DNA from: JACNKV01 sp964645915
GTDB taxonomy: Bacteria > Fidelibacterota > Marinisomatia > Marinisomatales > JACNKV01
DNA length: 64,000 bases
Assembly (NCBI GenBank): GCA_964645915.1
Contig: CAZYDH010000003.1
Span: forward strand, 67,358 to 131,357
Direction: 5' to 3'
This document shows positions 8,487 through 18,143 of the stretch, piece by piece (the stretch's first letter is position 1; each line of letters begins with the position of its first letter). The notes below the pieces were generated by a model. It saw only the letters and a list, made by a program, of their open reading frames with translations. It ran no database searches and was not told the DNA's origin. Both the position numbers and the translations under genes were made by a program.

Positions 8487-9506
8487 ATGTTAATTAAAAA
8501 TATTTTGCTATTCTTTGCTTTTGTCGGGCTGGCTGTGTTTCAAGGTTGTTATACACAGATAGCCACCCACCATATTGTTGAAGTTCCACGAAGTGCTGTC
8601 GTACCGCCAACTCAAACTTACGAGCCCCGTCAAGCGCCTACAGATTCTATCACGAATTATATTGAACCTGAGTTGAAAGAATATCACTATCACTTTTATG
8701 ATTATAACAATTCTTGTTTCGGGGGCTGTCCCGATTACTACACCCTTGATTATTCTATAAATATATATACCGGTTGGGATTATTATTGGCGGCCAACATA
8801 TTATCCACCTCGCCCATGGCGTTATGCATATCGTTATTATTGGCGCTATCCTGCTTATTGCTCATATTGTTACGATCCGTTCTATTATGATTTCTCATGC
8901 TCACACCATCGTTATTGGGATTATTCACCACATTATTATAACTCCTGGTATCATACCGGTGACCCCTATTATGAATCCAATGACAATGATAAGCGAGAAT
9001 GGGGAAGACGCGAAGACACTTCCCCCGGCCGAAACATTCATCGCCCCAGCTATGGAAGCTCTGTGTCCGGAGGGTCAGCCAATAATACGTTTGCACCCGA
9101 AGGGCAGTCAAATGACAATTCTGCCCGATCAATTAATCGAACAAAACCCAAAGATGAAAAACAAAAACGCGGTGGCGGCAGGAGAAACAATATTAAACGA
9201 AATAAAAACCGAGATGCCCGGTCGGAAGGAACAAGTCGTAAGGTCAATTTTACCAAAAGCAAACCAAAATCAAGAGACGAGTTTAATAATAGAGCTAAGC
9301 AACGCACAAACAAGCAATCCTTCAGATCTAAAACAAAAAAGCAAACCACTGTTTTTCAGGCCACAACCTCTGTGTTTCGCGCTTTAAACAAATTGTCGGA
9401 CTCGTCCGATTCTCAGAACAATAAAAAACGAAGCTCATCTAAAAACAAAAAGAAGAAGGGTCGTCGAAGCTCATCCAAAACTCCAAAATCAACATCACGC
9501 CGTTAA
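8487..9506 (+). CDS. Tyr-rich lipoprotein with basic low-complexity tail, sigma-54 controlled
   Basis: I do not recognise a family. The start at 8487 is chosen because GGAGG lies 5 nt upstream and the protein then opens with a lipoprotein signal ending in VFQGC; an in-frame start at 8427 would lie upstream of the promoter itself. The middle (about residues 60-165) is extremely rich in Tyr, Trp, His and Pro with several Cys. The C-terminal half is low-complexity Lys/Arg/Ser/Asn. Such a polycationic, aromatic surface lipoprotein could be structural or adhesive, but no function is established. It is followed after 20 nt by an outer-membrane protein gene and is most likely co-transcribed with it. 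Confidence 0.8.
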   Translation: MLIKNILLFFAFVGLAVFQGCYTQIATHHIVEVPRSAVVPPTQTYEPRQAPTDSITNYIEPELKEYHYHFYDYNNSCFGGCPDYYTLDYSINIYTGWDYYWRPTYYPPRPWRYAYRYYWRYPAYCSYCYDPFYYDFSCSHHRYWDYSPHYYNSWYHTGDPYYESNDNDKREWGRREDTSPGRNIHRPSYGSSVSGGSANNTFAPEGQSNDNSARSINRTKPKDEKQKRGGGRRNNIKRNKNRDARSEGTSRKVNFTKSKPKSRDEFNNRAKQRTNKQSFRSKTKKQTTVFQATTSVFRALNKLSDSSDSQNNKKRSSSKNKKKKGRRSSSKTPKSTSRR

Positions 9507-9526
9507 TTAACTTAAAAAGGTTTACC

Positions 9527-10906
9527 ATGAACAATTCAACAACTCTAAACTCCATCGTTTTTTCAGCCATTTTATTATTTAACACCTTGGTCTCTCAAAG
9601 CGCTTTTGATGCAATACATTTTTCTGAGAATGAATTTGGTTTTGGTACAAAAGCTCTCGGAATGGGTGGGGCGTTTCTACCGGTTGCAAACGATTATTCT
9701 GCAATTTATTGGAACCCTGCAGGTTTGGGACAACTTTCTAATCAATTTATTTACTCTGAGTTCGAGCACGCCAACCAAACAAACAATGCTCTTTACAACA
9801 CTACACTCTCATCAGATTCCAGAAACTACTCACACTTCGGTTCACTGGGATTCGTTCGACCGGCTCAAACCACTCGCGGTGCCCTGGTTTTTGCCTTTGG
9901 TTATAATCAAATTCAAAACTTTGACAACCATCTGGTTTTTTCGGGAGAAGGTAGTTCGTCTAATGGTGTGGGATTTGATATCTCTATCAATGACAGTGTT
10001 TCTATTTTCTATCCTTTTGACGAGCATAGTTTGCGTTCAGAGAAAATGACAACAAGGGGCGGTCTACATGAGTGGACCGCCGGTGGTGCTGTGATGCTGT
10101 CTCCAAATTTTACACTGGGGGTAAGCGCATCGTTAAGAAGGGGTGGTGAAGACTATCGCCTTCGTTATGAGCAAGTTGATCAATATAATTACTATGACGA
10201 ATATCCCGCCGATTATGAATCATACACTATAACAAACCTCCTTCAATCACAAGTTACGTCTCTTGTCTTTAAGGTCGGCGGGATGTTTGTCGTTGGTTCA
10301 AACCTTACTTTCGGCGGAACAATAACCTTACCGTCAACTCAACACATTGACGAAGTTCATTCAACTGAAGACCTTCTGATCTTTGATGACGGTTACGAAG
10401 ATGCCACTGAATCCACTGGACAGTTTGTTTATCGGGTTAGAACTCCATTTGTATTTGACGGCGGAATTGCTTTTCGTTCTTCTTGGTTAACGCTTTCCGG
10501 ATCTGCTCGCCATCGAGATTGGTCTCAGATACATTTTGTTGTTGACAGAAATGACTATAACAGCTCTGATTATCGTGCATTTTTAGACGAAAATGAGCTT
10601 ATTCAAACAAACTATCATCCAACTACCGAGTATCGTGTAGGGGGAGAACTAAGCTTGTTAAAACCATTAAGCTTGCGTGCCGGATATGTACTAATTCCTT
10701 CATCATTTACTCCTCAAAATGATGCTTCTAGTCGAAAATATTATACCGGTGGGTTGAGTTTTGATGTCGGGTCCAATCTTTGCATTGATGCAACGCTTAT
10801 TACCGGAACATGGAAAAAGAATTCATCAGACTCATATACACCAGAAGGAACGTTGGAAGACGTTGCTATGCGCAAACTTCTTGTTGGACTGTCTTATAAT
10901 TTTTAA
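9527..10906 (+). CDS. OmpP1/FadL-like (UPF0164-type) outer-membrane beta-barrel protein
   Basis: A 459-residue protein with a signal peptide. Near its N-terminus it has KALGMGGAFLPVANDYSAIY followed by WNPAGL, the signature of the OmpP1/FadL/UPF0164 group. The rest alternates short amphipathic strands with polar turns and ends in an aromatic residue (LSYNF), as expected for a BamA-inserted barrel. Relatives carry hydrophobic compounds or assist secretion in FCB bacteria; the cargo here is unknown. It lies 20 nt after the Tyr-rich lipoprotein, so it should share the sigma-54 promoter. Confidence 0.8.
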   Translation: MNNSTTLNSIVFSAILLFNTLVSQSAFDAIHFSENEFGFGTKALGMGGAFLPVANDYSAIYWNPAGLGQLSNQFIYSEFEHANQTNNALYNTTLSSDSRNYSHFGSLGFVRPAQTTRGALVFAFGYNQIQNFDNHLVFSGEGSSSNGVGFDISINDSVSIFYPFDEHSLRSEKMTTRGGLHEWTAGGAVMLSPNFTLGVSASLRRGGEDYRLRYEQVDQYNYYDEYPADYESYTITNLLQSQVTSLVFKVGGMFVVGSNLTFGGTITLPSTQHIDEVHSTEDLLIFDDGYEDATESTGQFVYRVRTPFVFDGGIAFRSSWLTLSGSARHRDWSQIHFVVDRNDYNSSDYRAFLDENELIQTNYHPTTEYRVGGELSLLKPLSLRAGYVLIPSSFTPQNDASSRKYYTGGLSFDVGSNLCIDATLITGTWKKNSSDSYTPEGTLEDVAMRKLLVGLSYNF

Positions 10907-10921
10907 ATAAAGATCTGCGCT

Positions 10922-13900
10922 TTAAATCTGGGAAACGCCCCAGGCAAACATAACACCCACAAACGTAAGCATTAATGGCCAACTTGTGTTTACAAACTGT
11001 CTGGCGCTGGGGTCTTCAAAAACATGAATTTGAAATTCATGAGCTGTTGTCGCGCCATGTTCATCTATTGCCATTATAATGATATCGTTTGGACCGCGTT
11101 GATTGTTTCTTGGCTTCCACTTTAACTTCCCGGTACGTTTGTTAAATTTTGCATATTTTGGTAATCGCACCGGTCTAAAAGTGATTCCATCGCTGTTTAA
11201 ATCTTCAGCTACAATTTTATAATGATAATCATGCCCGGTTAACGCAACCGGCTTTGGTTTAGAAATAATTGTTGGATTAATATTAACAAATATTGTTCCC
11301 TCTTGAGTGTCTTCCGAATATTCATCTTCAACTTTTACTTCAAACACTTGATTGTCAATTTGATCCGATTCCGGTGTCCAGAAGATTTTTCCTTCTTGGT
11401 TGATCTGCATATTTCGCGGCGCTTTTATTAGTGAATAAACAAGTTTTGTGTTTTGATTATTGTCTTCAACTTGGAGCGTGTATTTAAACACCTCTCCAAC
11501 CAGTGCCATTACCGGTGGGTTCGACAGGATTGTTGGTTTTTGATTTACATATAAGTTATATGTCTGTTCATCCCGACTATATCCATCAGACACCATAACA
11601 GTAACCACATGAGAGTCGACTTGATTGGGCGTCGGAACCCAATTAACCGTTCCTGTTAACTCATTTATGGTCATTCCTTCGGGGAAATCTATCAAGGTGT
11701 ATCGAACCAAAGGCTGCCTTTCAACAATAACCTTGGGTGGTTTTCCTTTGCTTCCTTTAAACAACTCCCATAAAACATCCTTAACTTTCACGGTTCGATC
11801 ATCGATCGTTTGTAAAATTACTATGAGGCGATTATCTTCATAAAAGATGGAATGTACATATTTTTTCAAGTTTAATCTGGAAACATTATCTGTGTCAATA
11901 CTGTCTGCGGTGGATAAATACACTGTTTCTGCGTTTTCCCAGTCTCCGATATATCGGTCGATGTTTTCTCGATATATATCATCTGTAATATTCACCTTAT
12001 AAACCTTAACCGCTTCTTTGTTTTCAAGCGAGACCTCTCGTTTTGTCGGCAATAGGAGTCCGCTGTTTTTATCTTTGGTTTCAAGCACATAGTTATACAA
12101 CTCGTCCACTGCAGCAATTTCTTGCGGTACAGAAACAATGGATATGGGTGTGTTCACATAAAAATCTGTTTCAATTGTTCGGGTTGCTTTTCCGTCACTA
12201 ACCTCTATTAACAAGTGGGAAAAATCTGCTTCTCTCCATGAGGGCTCCCAAAACAACCTTCCGGAATAGGGGTCAAGCCGCATTCCTGACGGAAGATTAA
12301 ACGAAGAAAAAGTGATTTCATCTAAGACGTTTGGGTCGAGCACTTCTATTTGAAAATCCCAAGTCTCTCCTGATTGAATCATAACCATCGGCGGTGGTGC
12401 TTTTACAATGATCGGGGCATGGTTAACAAACAATTCAACCTGTTGTGTGTCCGCAGCCACACCGTGTCTCACAACAATAGCTGATTTTTGTGTGTCTATC
12501 TGGGTGTTGTTTGGTGTCCAGGTTAGTAGTCCTGTTTGGTCAATTGTCATTCCTTCAGGTGGGTCTATTAGATCATATTCCACAGGATAGTTTAAATTCT
12601 GATACCAAATATCCACCTGATGCTCATACAGATCCCCAACCCAGAGTTCACCGGCGGCTTCAGACAAAATCACAACACCGGCCCGCGCAAACAATTTAAA
12701 ATCTTGTGCAGTGCGATCAAACCCGTCAGAAACAACCATCCTTACAGGATAGATGTTGACATGAGTGCTGTCCGTTTGCCAAAAAACAATATTGTCTTCT
12801 AAGGTCATCCCTTCGGGAGAAACTTCTATATCAATTTGAAGTTTTGCATCCGGGTTTCGATCTTGAATGAGCGGTTCATATTCAAACAAGGTGTTTGCAA
12901 CAAACTCCGTTCCTGTCGGCTCAGAAATAAAAACCGGCGGGTCGTTCACATAAATCCATAGTCTTTCATCATAGCCTTCCAGTTGAGGAACTGTCTTAAA
13001 CGACAGCGTGTCTTCTTCGCTTTGTACGACCTCTTCCCCTGTTTTCATTTCTATATGGTAGGCTAATTGAAACGCTCCTAAATCTTTCTCGTTTGGTACC
13101 CACTGAATAGATCGGGATTCATAGTGAAAATACATTCCTTTCGGTGGTGGAATCAGCCATCGGAAGCTATAAAAACTTTCTGCTTCGTTTTCAGGAATTG
13201 TATAGGCAAATGATTTGTTTACGGGTAGAACATGTCGGGGTAAAATGTTTTCGGGGAGTGGTTGTCCGATTGTTTTTATTGGTTTTGAGATTTGTGGAAG
13301 TGTGAATTCATCCATTGAAATCTCCGGAAAAACTTCTAATAAATCCTCATGGAGTTCGCTCTCATCAACAGAAACCATTGGTTTTTTGGGAGGTGCATCC
13401 GGTTTGTGACCCAAGTCTGTCAAAAATATAATGTTTTTTGAACCGCTCCAACCTACTGCAATAACCGACCCTGTGTAGGTTCCCATGCGCATCATGGGCA
13501 GAATAGAAAAGATCTGCATTTCTTCTTTGCCGCTTTTGAGCGAAAAATACTCTGCATCAGAAACGGTCCCGTTTGTTTCAACGGAGATTAAAGACACCAT
13601 GTTCATTTCTCCGGAAACGATAATTATGTCTTTGTCGAAATCTTTATCTATGTTAGCTATTTTTAAATCAGAAATTGGTCCTGCTTCAATTGGGATTTCT
13701 TCTATAACTACTTTGTCGGGCGTCAGCGTTAATGAAGCAATATGCCCGGATTGAAACGCTAAAACACCATCGATAAACCCGTCGGTGTCCCAGTCTGTAA
13801 CTATTGTTTTTTGAGGAAGAAATCCGCTAATTCCATCTATTTTTTTGTGCGATCCTTTCCCTGAAATATAATCACCTTCAATGTTATAAAGCGGTTGTGC

Positions 13901-14617
13901 TTTTATGAAATTTTCCTCGTGACTAAACACAACGAGGTCATCATATCCGTCCACATCATAATCAACCGACATCACAAACACAAATCCAGATCCCGATCTT
14001 AAAAAAGTGGGTTTGATAGACTCTACAACAACCAATTTTCCTTCTTCGTCTATATCAATAATTTCGAGGCCGCGCTTTGGAATTCCAAATGATGCTGCAA
14101 TTTCCTCATCTCCATCAGCATCAAAATCAATTAACTCAAAATTATGTCCCCTTAAAAACCTGTTTTCTCCTGCCAGATTTATTGACATGTCAGGAAAACT
14201 GCTAAAACCGTCATTAATCCAACGATAAACAAAATAATTTGGCTGTAATATCTCTTCCTCTCCAGATAAATTAATTCCCACGATCAATTCGGGATATGCG
14301 TCTCCATCCAAATCTCCAACATCAACGCCTATAAAACCGCCCAGCTCACCATCCGGGACGCTTAATTCCCACAATAATTCTTGTCTGCCTGCGTTATCAA
14401 TTTCATACAGCTGAAGTCTTGTTGTCAGGTTGTTGGTTGTGTGCGGCTCCTCAACGGTAATATATTCTAAAAATCCGTCACCGTCCAGATCGTAGGTTCC
14501 TTCCAGGTGTAAAACCATTGCATCGTCTGCTATTAATGATGAGCAAAAAACGCACCACATAAACAACATAAATATTTTTGGTTTTGAGGATTTTATTCGA
14601 GTTTGAAATCCGTGCAT
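10922..14617 (-). CDS. Giant secreted FG-GAP plus Ig-like (He_PIG-type) repeat protein with C-terminal membrane segment
   Basis: About 1231 residues from the ATG at 14617, which begins a signal peptide; a GTG at 14650 in the same frame is less likely. The first third carries FG-GAP-like calcium repeats (DLDGDGFLEY, DLDGDAYPEL, DFDADGDEEI, DYDVDGYDDL, DWDTDGFIDG). The remainder is a string of about seven Ig-like modules, each with a core like DPPEGMTIDQTGLLTWTP, as in putative-Ig (He_PIG) domains. The last about 20 residues are hydrophobic (WPLMLTFVGVMFAWGV), suggesting a membrane anchor. Likely a surface adhesion or envelope scaffold protein, with no enzymatic motif seen. It converges on the OmpP1-like gene with only a 15-nt gap. 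Confidence 0.8.
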   Translation of the reverse strand: MHGFQTRIKSSKPKIFMLFMWCVFCSSLIADDAMVLHLEGTYDLDGDGFLEYITVEEPHTTNNLTTRLQLYEIDNAGRQELLWELSVPDGELGGFIGVDVGDLDGDAYPELIVGINLSGEEEILQPNYFVYRWINDGFSSFPDMSINLAGENRFLRGHNFELIDFDADGDEEIAASFGIPKRGLEIIDIDEEGKLVVVESIKPTFLRSGSGFVFVMSVDYDVDGYDDLVVFSHEENFIKAQPLYNIEGDYISGKGSHKKIDGISGFLPQKTIVTDWDTDGFIDGVLAFQSGHIASLTLTPDKVVIEEIPIEAGPISDLKIANIDKDFDKDIIIVSGEMNMVSLISVETNGTVSDAEYFSLKSGKEEMQIFSILPMMRMGTYTGSVIAVGWSGSKNIIFLTDLGHKPDAPPKKPMVSVDESELHEDLLEVFPEISMDEFTLPQISKPIKTIGQPLPENILPRHVLPVNKSFAYTIPENEAESFYSFRWLIPPPKGMYFHYESRSIQWVPNEKDLGAFQLAYHIEMKTGEEVVQSEEDTLSFKTVPQLEGYDERLWIYVNDPPVFISEPTGTEFVANTLFEYEPLIQDRNPDAKLQIDIEVSPEGMTLEDNIVFWQTDSTHVNIYPVRMVVSDGFDRTAQDFKLFARAGVVILSEAAGELWVGDLYEHQVDIWYQNLNYPVEYDLIDPPEGMTIDQTGLLTWTPNNTQIDTQKSAIVVRHGVAADTQQVELFVNHAPIIVKAPPPMVMIQSGETWDFQIEVLDPNVLDEITFSSFNLPSGMRLDPYSGRLFWEPSWREADFSHLLIEVSDGKATRTIETDFYVNTPISIVSVPQEIAAVDELYNYVLETKDKNSGLLLPTKREVSLENKEAVKVYKVNITDDIYRENIDRYIGDWENAETVYLSTADSIDTDNVSRLNLKKYVHSIFYEDNRLIVILQTIDDRTVKVKDVLWELFKGSKGKPPKVIVERQPLVRYTLIDFPEGMTINELTGTVNWVPTPNQVDSHVVTVMVSDGYSRDEQTYNLYVNQKPTILSNPPVMALVGEVFKYTLQVEDNNQNTKLVYSLIKAPRNMQINQEGKIFWTPESDQIDNQVFEVKVEDEYSEDTQEGTIFVNINPTIISKPKPVALTGHDYHYKIVAEDLNSDGITFRPVRLPKYAKFNKRTGKLKWKPRNNQRGPNDIIIMAIDEHGATTAHEFQIHVFEDPSARQFVNTSWPLMLTFVGVMFAWGVSQI

Positions 14618-14852
14618 AGTTTTATTTCGGAATTTAATAATTATAGCCACTGAATCTACAATAAGACGATCAGAAAACGGTACATTAATTTATTCGGATT
14701 TAACCATATTGTTTAGGGTTTTATTTTACATGATTTTTATTTTTATTCCTCTAAGAAATAATATCAGAGAAAAAATATTTGACTTTTGTTAAAGCCGGGG
14801 ATTGTCATAAATTGTATGGTTCTCTTATCAACAAATGGGCAAGCAGACTAAT
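14618..14852. other. Divergent intergenic region
   Basis: About 235 bp of AT-rich DNA between the divergent Ig-repeat gene and the outer-membrane protein gene. It must hold both promoters, but I find no convincing -35/-10 pair or repeat. No RNA gene is visible. Confidence 0.5.
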
Positions 14853-15740
14853 ATGAAAAAAATCATTCTTCTAAGTTTTCTTTTTGGTGTCGTTTTTGGA
14901 CAAAGTGATCTATATCCGGTTGAAGAATTTTATGGTGGAGGTATCGGGTATAGCCTTACCTCTATTAAACTAGCTTCTATTCCAGCCGCTTCTGATTTGT
15001 CAAAAATGGGCTTGGACACAACCGATTTCAAATCAACATTTACCATCCACGGTGGCGAAGGCTTTACGCATATTGCAGGAAGGTGGAGGATTGGAGGATA
15101 TGCTGGAATTGGTGTCGATCGCATCAGCGCTGTTCCCACCGTAATGCTCTATCAAAACCGAGATGGTGTTGATGGGTTTCAATATGATCCTCTGGGTGGC
15201 CCCACTGCTGACACAACGGTTGCTTATACGGGTGACTATGCCCCTTCAATAAAAGCAAAACTGTCTTTTACGCTTGGAGCTGCCACCGTTGAATATGTTA
15301 TGCCTCTTTTCCGCGATCTTGAAATTGCTGCCGGTTCATTAATAGGATTGGGGAGAATGAATATAAGCATCAATCAACACAATGGAACCGCTCGCTGGGA
15401 CAGAGCCTTTTCAAATATCGTTTATGGAGAACAGGACTCAAGCGGAACCATGTATTACGAAGTTACTGATTTTGATGATACACAAGCAGTCGGATTGATA
15501 CCGGTTGGCATTCCAAGTCGATTCACCAACGTCAGCGGTGCTTTTTTAAATGTTCAACCCTATGTCGCCATTAAGTGGCAACTTCTTGACCGTGTTGGGC
15601 TTCGAGTCAGTATGGGATACAACAAGGGCACCATTTCTGCAGGTGGTTGGCTTTTAAACGATCGAGAACCCATTAGTGATTCTCCGAAATACTCAGCAAA
15701 AGGAATTGCTATTCGAGCAATGTTATACTTTGGTCTCTAG
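14853..15740 (+). CDS. Predicted outer-membrane beta-barrel protein of unknown function
   Basis: Not assigned to a family. The ATG at 14853 opens a clean signal peptide (MKKIILLSFLFGVVFGQ); an upstream ATG at 14835 is possible. Neither has a good ribosome site. The mature part of about 280 residues is Gly-rich with alternating strand patterns and ends in ...IAIRAMLYFGL, consistent with a small porin-like barrel. It lies 58 nt upstream of the CtpA protease gene and may share its transcript. Confidence 0.6.
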   Translation: MKKIILLSFLFGVVFGQSDLYPVEEFYGGGIGYSLTSIKLASIPAASDLSKMGLDTTDFKSTFTIHGGEGFTHIAGRWRIGGYAGIGVDRISAVPTVMLYQNRDGVDGFQYDPLGGPTADTTVAYTGDYAPSIKAKLSFTLGAATVEYVMPLFRDLEIAAGSLIGLGRMNISINQHNGTARWDRAFSNIVYGEQDSSGTMYYEVTDFDDTQAVGLIPVGIPSRFTNVSGAFLNVQPYVAIKWQLLDRVGLRVSMGYNKGTISAGGWLLNDREPISDSPKYSAKGIAIRAMLYFGL

Positions 15741-15798
15741 TTTTTCGCGAGATTAGTGTTTCTGGTTTTAATAATATTGTCAAAATATCTTGATTTAA

Positions 15799-17415
15799 AT
15801 GAAAATCTTTAATAAAAAATATAAATGGTTAATTGCAGCTGTCTCTTTGATTGTCTTAGGGGTAGGTGTGTCGCCATTTGTCCATAGCTTATACTCTCAA
15901 GACAAAGATCCGTTTCGCGCTGTCCGATCTAAAATAAAAGTGATGAATCAAATTCTTCAAATTGTTCAGCACTACTATTTTGACAATGTAGAAATGGATG
16001 AGCTGATGGATGGTGCACTCCATGGTATTATGAAAGAACTTGACCCTCATTCAATCTATATTCCATCGAAAGACTTTGAAGATATCGATGAAAAATTTAA
16101 AGGAGAGTTTCAAGGGATAGGTATCGAGTTTGATCTATTAAATGGATATATCACCGTTATTTCCCCCGTTGCTGACAGTCCGGCTGAGCGCGTAGGTCTT
16201 CAGCCCGGTGATCAGATCATTGCCATAGAAGGTGAAGATGCTTACGGTATCACAAAAGATGAAGTTTTTTCGAAACTCAGAGGAAAAAAAGGTTCTTCTG
16301 TTTCAGTAACCGTCCATCGAATTGGCTTGGATAAACCTTTTGATGTCTCTATCGTGAGAGACAAAATACCCATTTACAGTATTAGAGCGGCGGTGATGCT
16401 GAACGATTCAACCGGATATATTTGGTTAACGCGTTTTTCCGCAACAACAATAAAAGAAATGGAATCTGCTCTTGAAAAGCTCGACAAACAAGGCGCAAAG
16501 CAATATCTTTTAGACCTTCGCAATAATAGTGGGGGTTATCTTGAACAAGCAGCGGCGGTTGCAGATTTATTTATCACAAAAAAAGATACCCTTGTTTATA
16601 CAAAAGGAAAGAAGTTAAACAAAGATCAGTTCTTTTTATCTAATTCTAATACCGGAAGAGAAGACTATCCTTTGGTCATTTTAGTAAATCGTGGTTCTGC
16701 AAGCGCGAGTGAAATTGTTGCCGGCGCGGTTCAAGATTTAGATCGTGGTTTAATTGCCGGAGAAACAACCTTTGGCAAAGGATTGGTTCAGCGCCAACTT
16801 CAACTGGCTGACAACTCAGCGATTCGAATTACGATTGCCCGTTATTACACTCCGAGCGGTCGGTTAATCCAACGTCCATATGAAAACGGCGACGAACACA
16901 CATACTATAAAGAGCTTTATATGAAAGATCGTGAAGCTAAAATTGACAGCCTAAAAGAACTTCGTCCTAAATATTTAACACGTTCAGGACGAACCGTTTA
17001 TGGTGGAGGAGGAATCACTCCTGATGTGTATATCCCCTGGAACAGAAAACTCTCACCCGGCACTCAGCGCTTGATTTCTAATCCGAAACGACCTTTGTTT
17101 AATTGGGCGTCGCATTATTATTCCAAGCGCGGGGCGACGCTTCCCAAATATAAAAACTTTGTCAAGGATTGGTCTATCACAGAAAATGACTTTAATGATT
17201 TTCTATCCAGCCTTGAACTAGATAGTGTACAAGTCGATTCCACATCTATCGCAGATGATCGGGAGTTTCTTCTCACTTCGCTGAAAGCTGAAATTGCAGG
17301 GGTTGCGTGGGGTAACGATGAAGAATGGGGTATTCGTAGGCTTGATGATAATCAGGTGTTAAAAAGTTTAAAATTATTTCAAGAAGCTACTGATTTCATA
17401 CATCATTCTCCGTAA
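15799..17415 (+). CDS. C-terminal processing protease (S41 family, CtpA/Prc)
   Basis: A 538-residue periplasmic serine protease tethered by an N-terminal membrane segment (about residues 10-30). A PDZ domain follows (about 90-180, with GIGIEFD and GLQPGDQI). The S41 catalytic core has the Ser302 (GSASASEI), Asp313, Lys327 (TFGKGLVQ) arrangement. The Ser-Lys spacing of 25 equals that of E. coli Prc Ser430/Lys455. The C-terminal about 150 residues extend beyond a minimal CtpA. The substrate is unknown; such enzymes trim envelope proteins after their C-terminus is recognised by the PDZ. Confidence 0.93.
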   Translation: MKIFNKKYKWLIAAVSLIVLGVGVSPFVHSLYSQDKDPFRAVRSKIKVMNQILQIVQHYYFDNVEMDELMDGALHGIMKELDPHSIYIPSKDFEDIDEKFKGEFQGIGIEFDLLNGYITVISPVADSPAERVGLQPGDQIIAIEGEDAYGITKDEVFSKLRGKKGSSVSVTVHRIGLDKPFDVSIVRDKIPIYSIRAAVMLNDSTGYIWLTRFSATTIKEMESALEKLDKQGAKQYLLDLRNNSGGYLEQAAAVADLFITKKDTLVYTKGKKLNKDQFFLSNSNTGREDYPLVILVNRGSASASEIVAGAVQDLDRGLIAGETTFGKGLVQRQLQLADNSAIRITIARYYTPSGRLIQRPYENGDEHTYYKELYMKDREAKIDSLKELRPKYLTRSGRTVYGGGGITPDVYIPWNRKLSPGTQRLISNPKRPLFNWASHYYSKRGATLPKYKNFVKDWSITENDFNDFLSSLELDSVQVDSTSIADDREFLLTSLKAEIAGVAWGNDEEWGIRRLDDNQVLKSLKLFQEATDFIHHSP

Positions 17416-17504
17416 ATTCGGTAATGCGTTATGCGTGTGTTCGGTTTAGAACACAAAAAAATTACATTAAAATAAATACTACTTAATTAACACTGGAGGA
17501 AACT

Positions 17505-18128
17505 ATGCTAGTTGAATATTTTGTAAATGGCGGAAATTTTATGTGGCCTATTTTGATTGCGCTCATTTTTGGACTGCTATTTTCATTAGAGCGTTTATAT
17601 TCGTTATTGATGTCTTCCATCAATTCAAAAAAATTCTTTTCTGAGGTTTCAGAAACTTTAGAAAATGATGGTATAGACGCAACGTTAGAACTTTGTAATA
17701 AAACCCGCGGCCCTGTCGCTGAAGTATTTCACGCCGGGCTGTCTCGTCGTCATCGCGGTTTATCTGAAGTTGAAAAAGCGATCCAAAATGCCGGTGGTGT
17801 TGAAATGGCGTTCTTAGAAAAAAATATGATCTGGCTGAACACAGTAATTACTATCGCGCCTATGCTTGGGTTTACCGGAACAGTAGTCGGTATGATCTCG
17901 GCATTTGATGCAATTAAAGCTGCCAATGATATTTCCCCTGCAGTTGTTGCGGGAGGTATTTCTCAGGCTCTATTGACAACAGCTTTCGGTCTGATCACAG
18001 CCATGATTATTCAAATGTTTCAAAATATCTTTGTTTCAAGAATTGATAAACTGGTCTTGGAAATGGAAGAAAATTCCCTTCTGTTGCTCGATCGACTTTA
18101 TGAGTTAGACGCAGCCTCTAAAAAATAA
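17505..18128 (+). CDS. exbB: ExbB/TolQ-type proton channel protein
   Basis: A 207-residue inner-membrane protein with three membrane segments (about 15-35, 110-140 and 150-175). It has the conserved MotA/TolQ/ExbB core containing TIAPMLGFTGTVVGMI. It couples the proton motive force to an outer-membrane transducer together with the two ExbD-like proteins encoded downstream. A strong GGAGG site precedes the ATG. No tonB-like gene follows; the operon ends at a terminator after the second exbD. Confidence 0.9.
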   Translation: MLVEYFVNGGNFMWPILIALIFGLLFSLERLYSLLMSSINSKKFFSEVSETLENDGIDATLELCNKTRGPVAEVFHAGLSRRHRGLSEVEKAIQNAGGVEMAFLEKNMIWLNTVITIAPMLGFTGTVVGMISAFDAIKAANDISPAVVAGGISQALLTTAFGLITAMIIQMFQNIFVSRIDKLVLEMEENSLLLLDRLYELDAASKK

Positions 18129-18143
18129 CTGTCAGGATTTATT

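Noticed and set aside
8824..9387. A 187-codon overlapping frame inside the Tyr-rich lipoprotein gene
   Set aside because: It has no ribosome site, no recognisable domain, and arises from the biased composition of the gene it overlaps.
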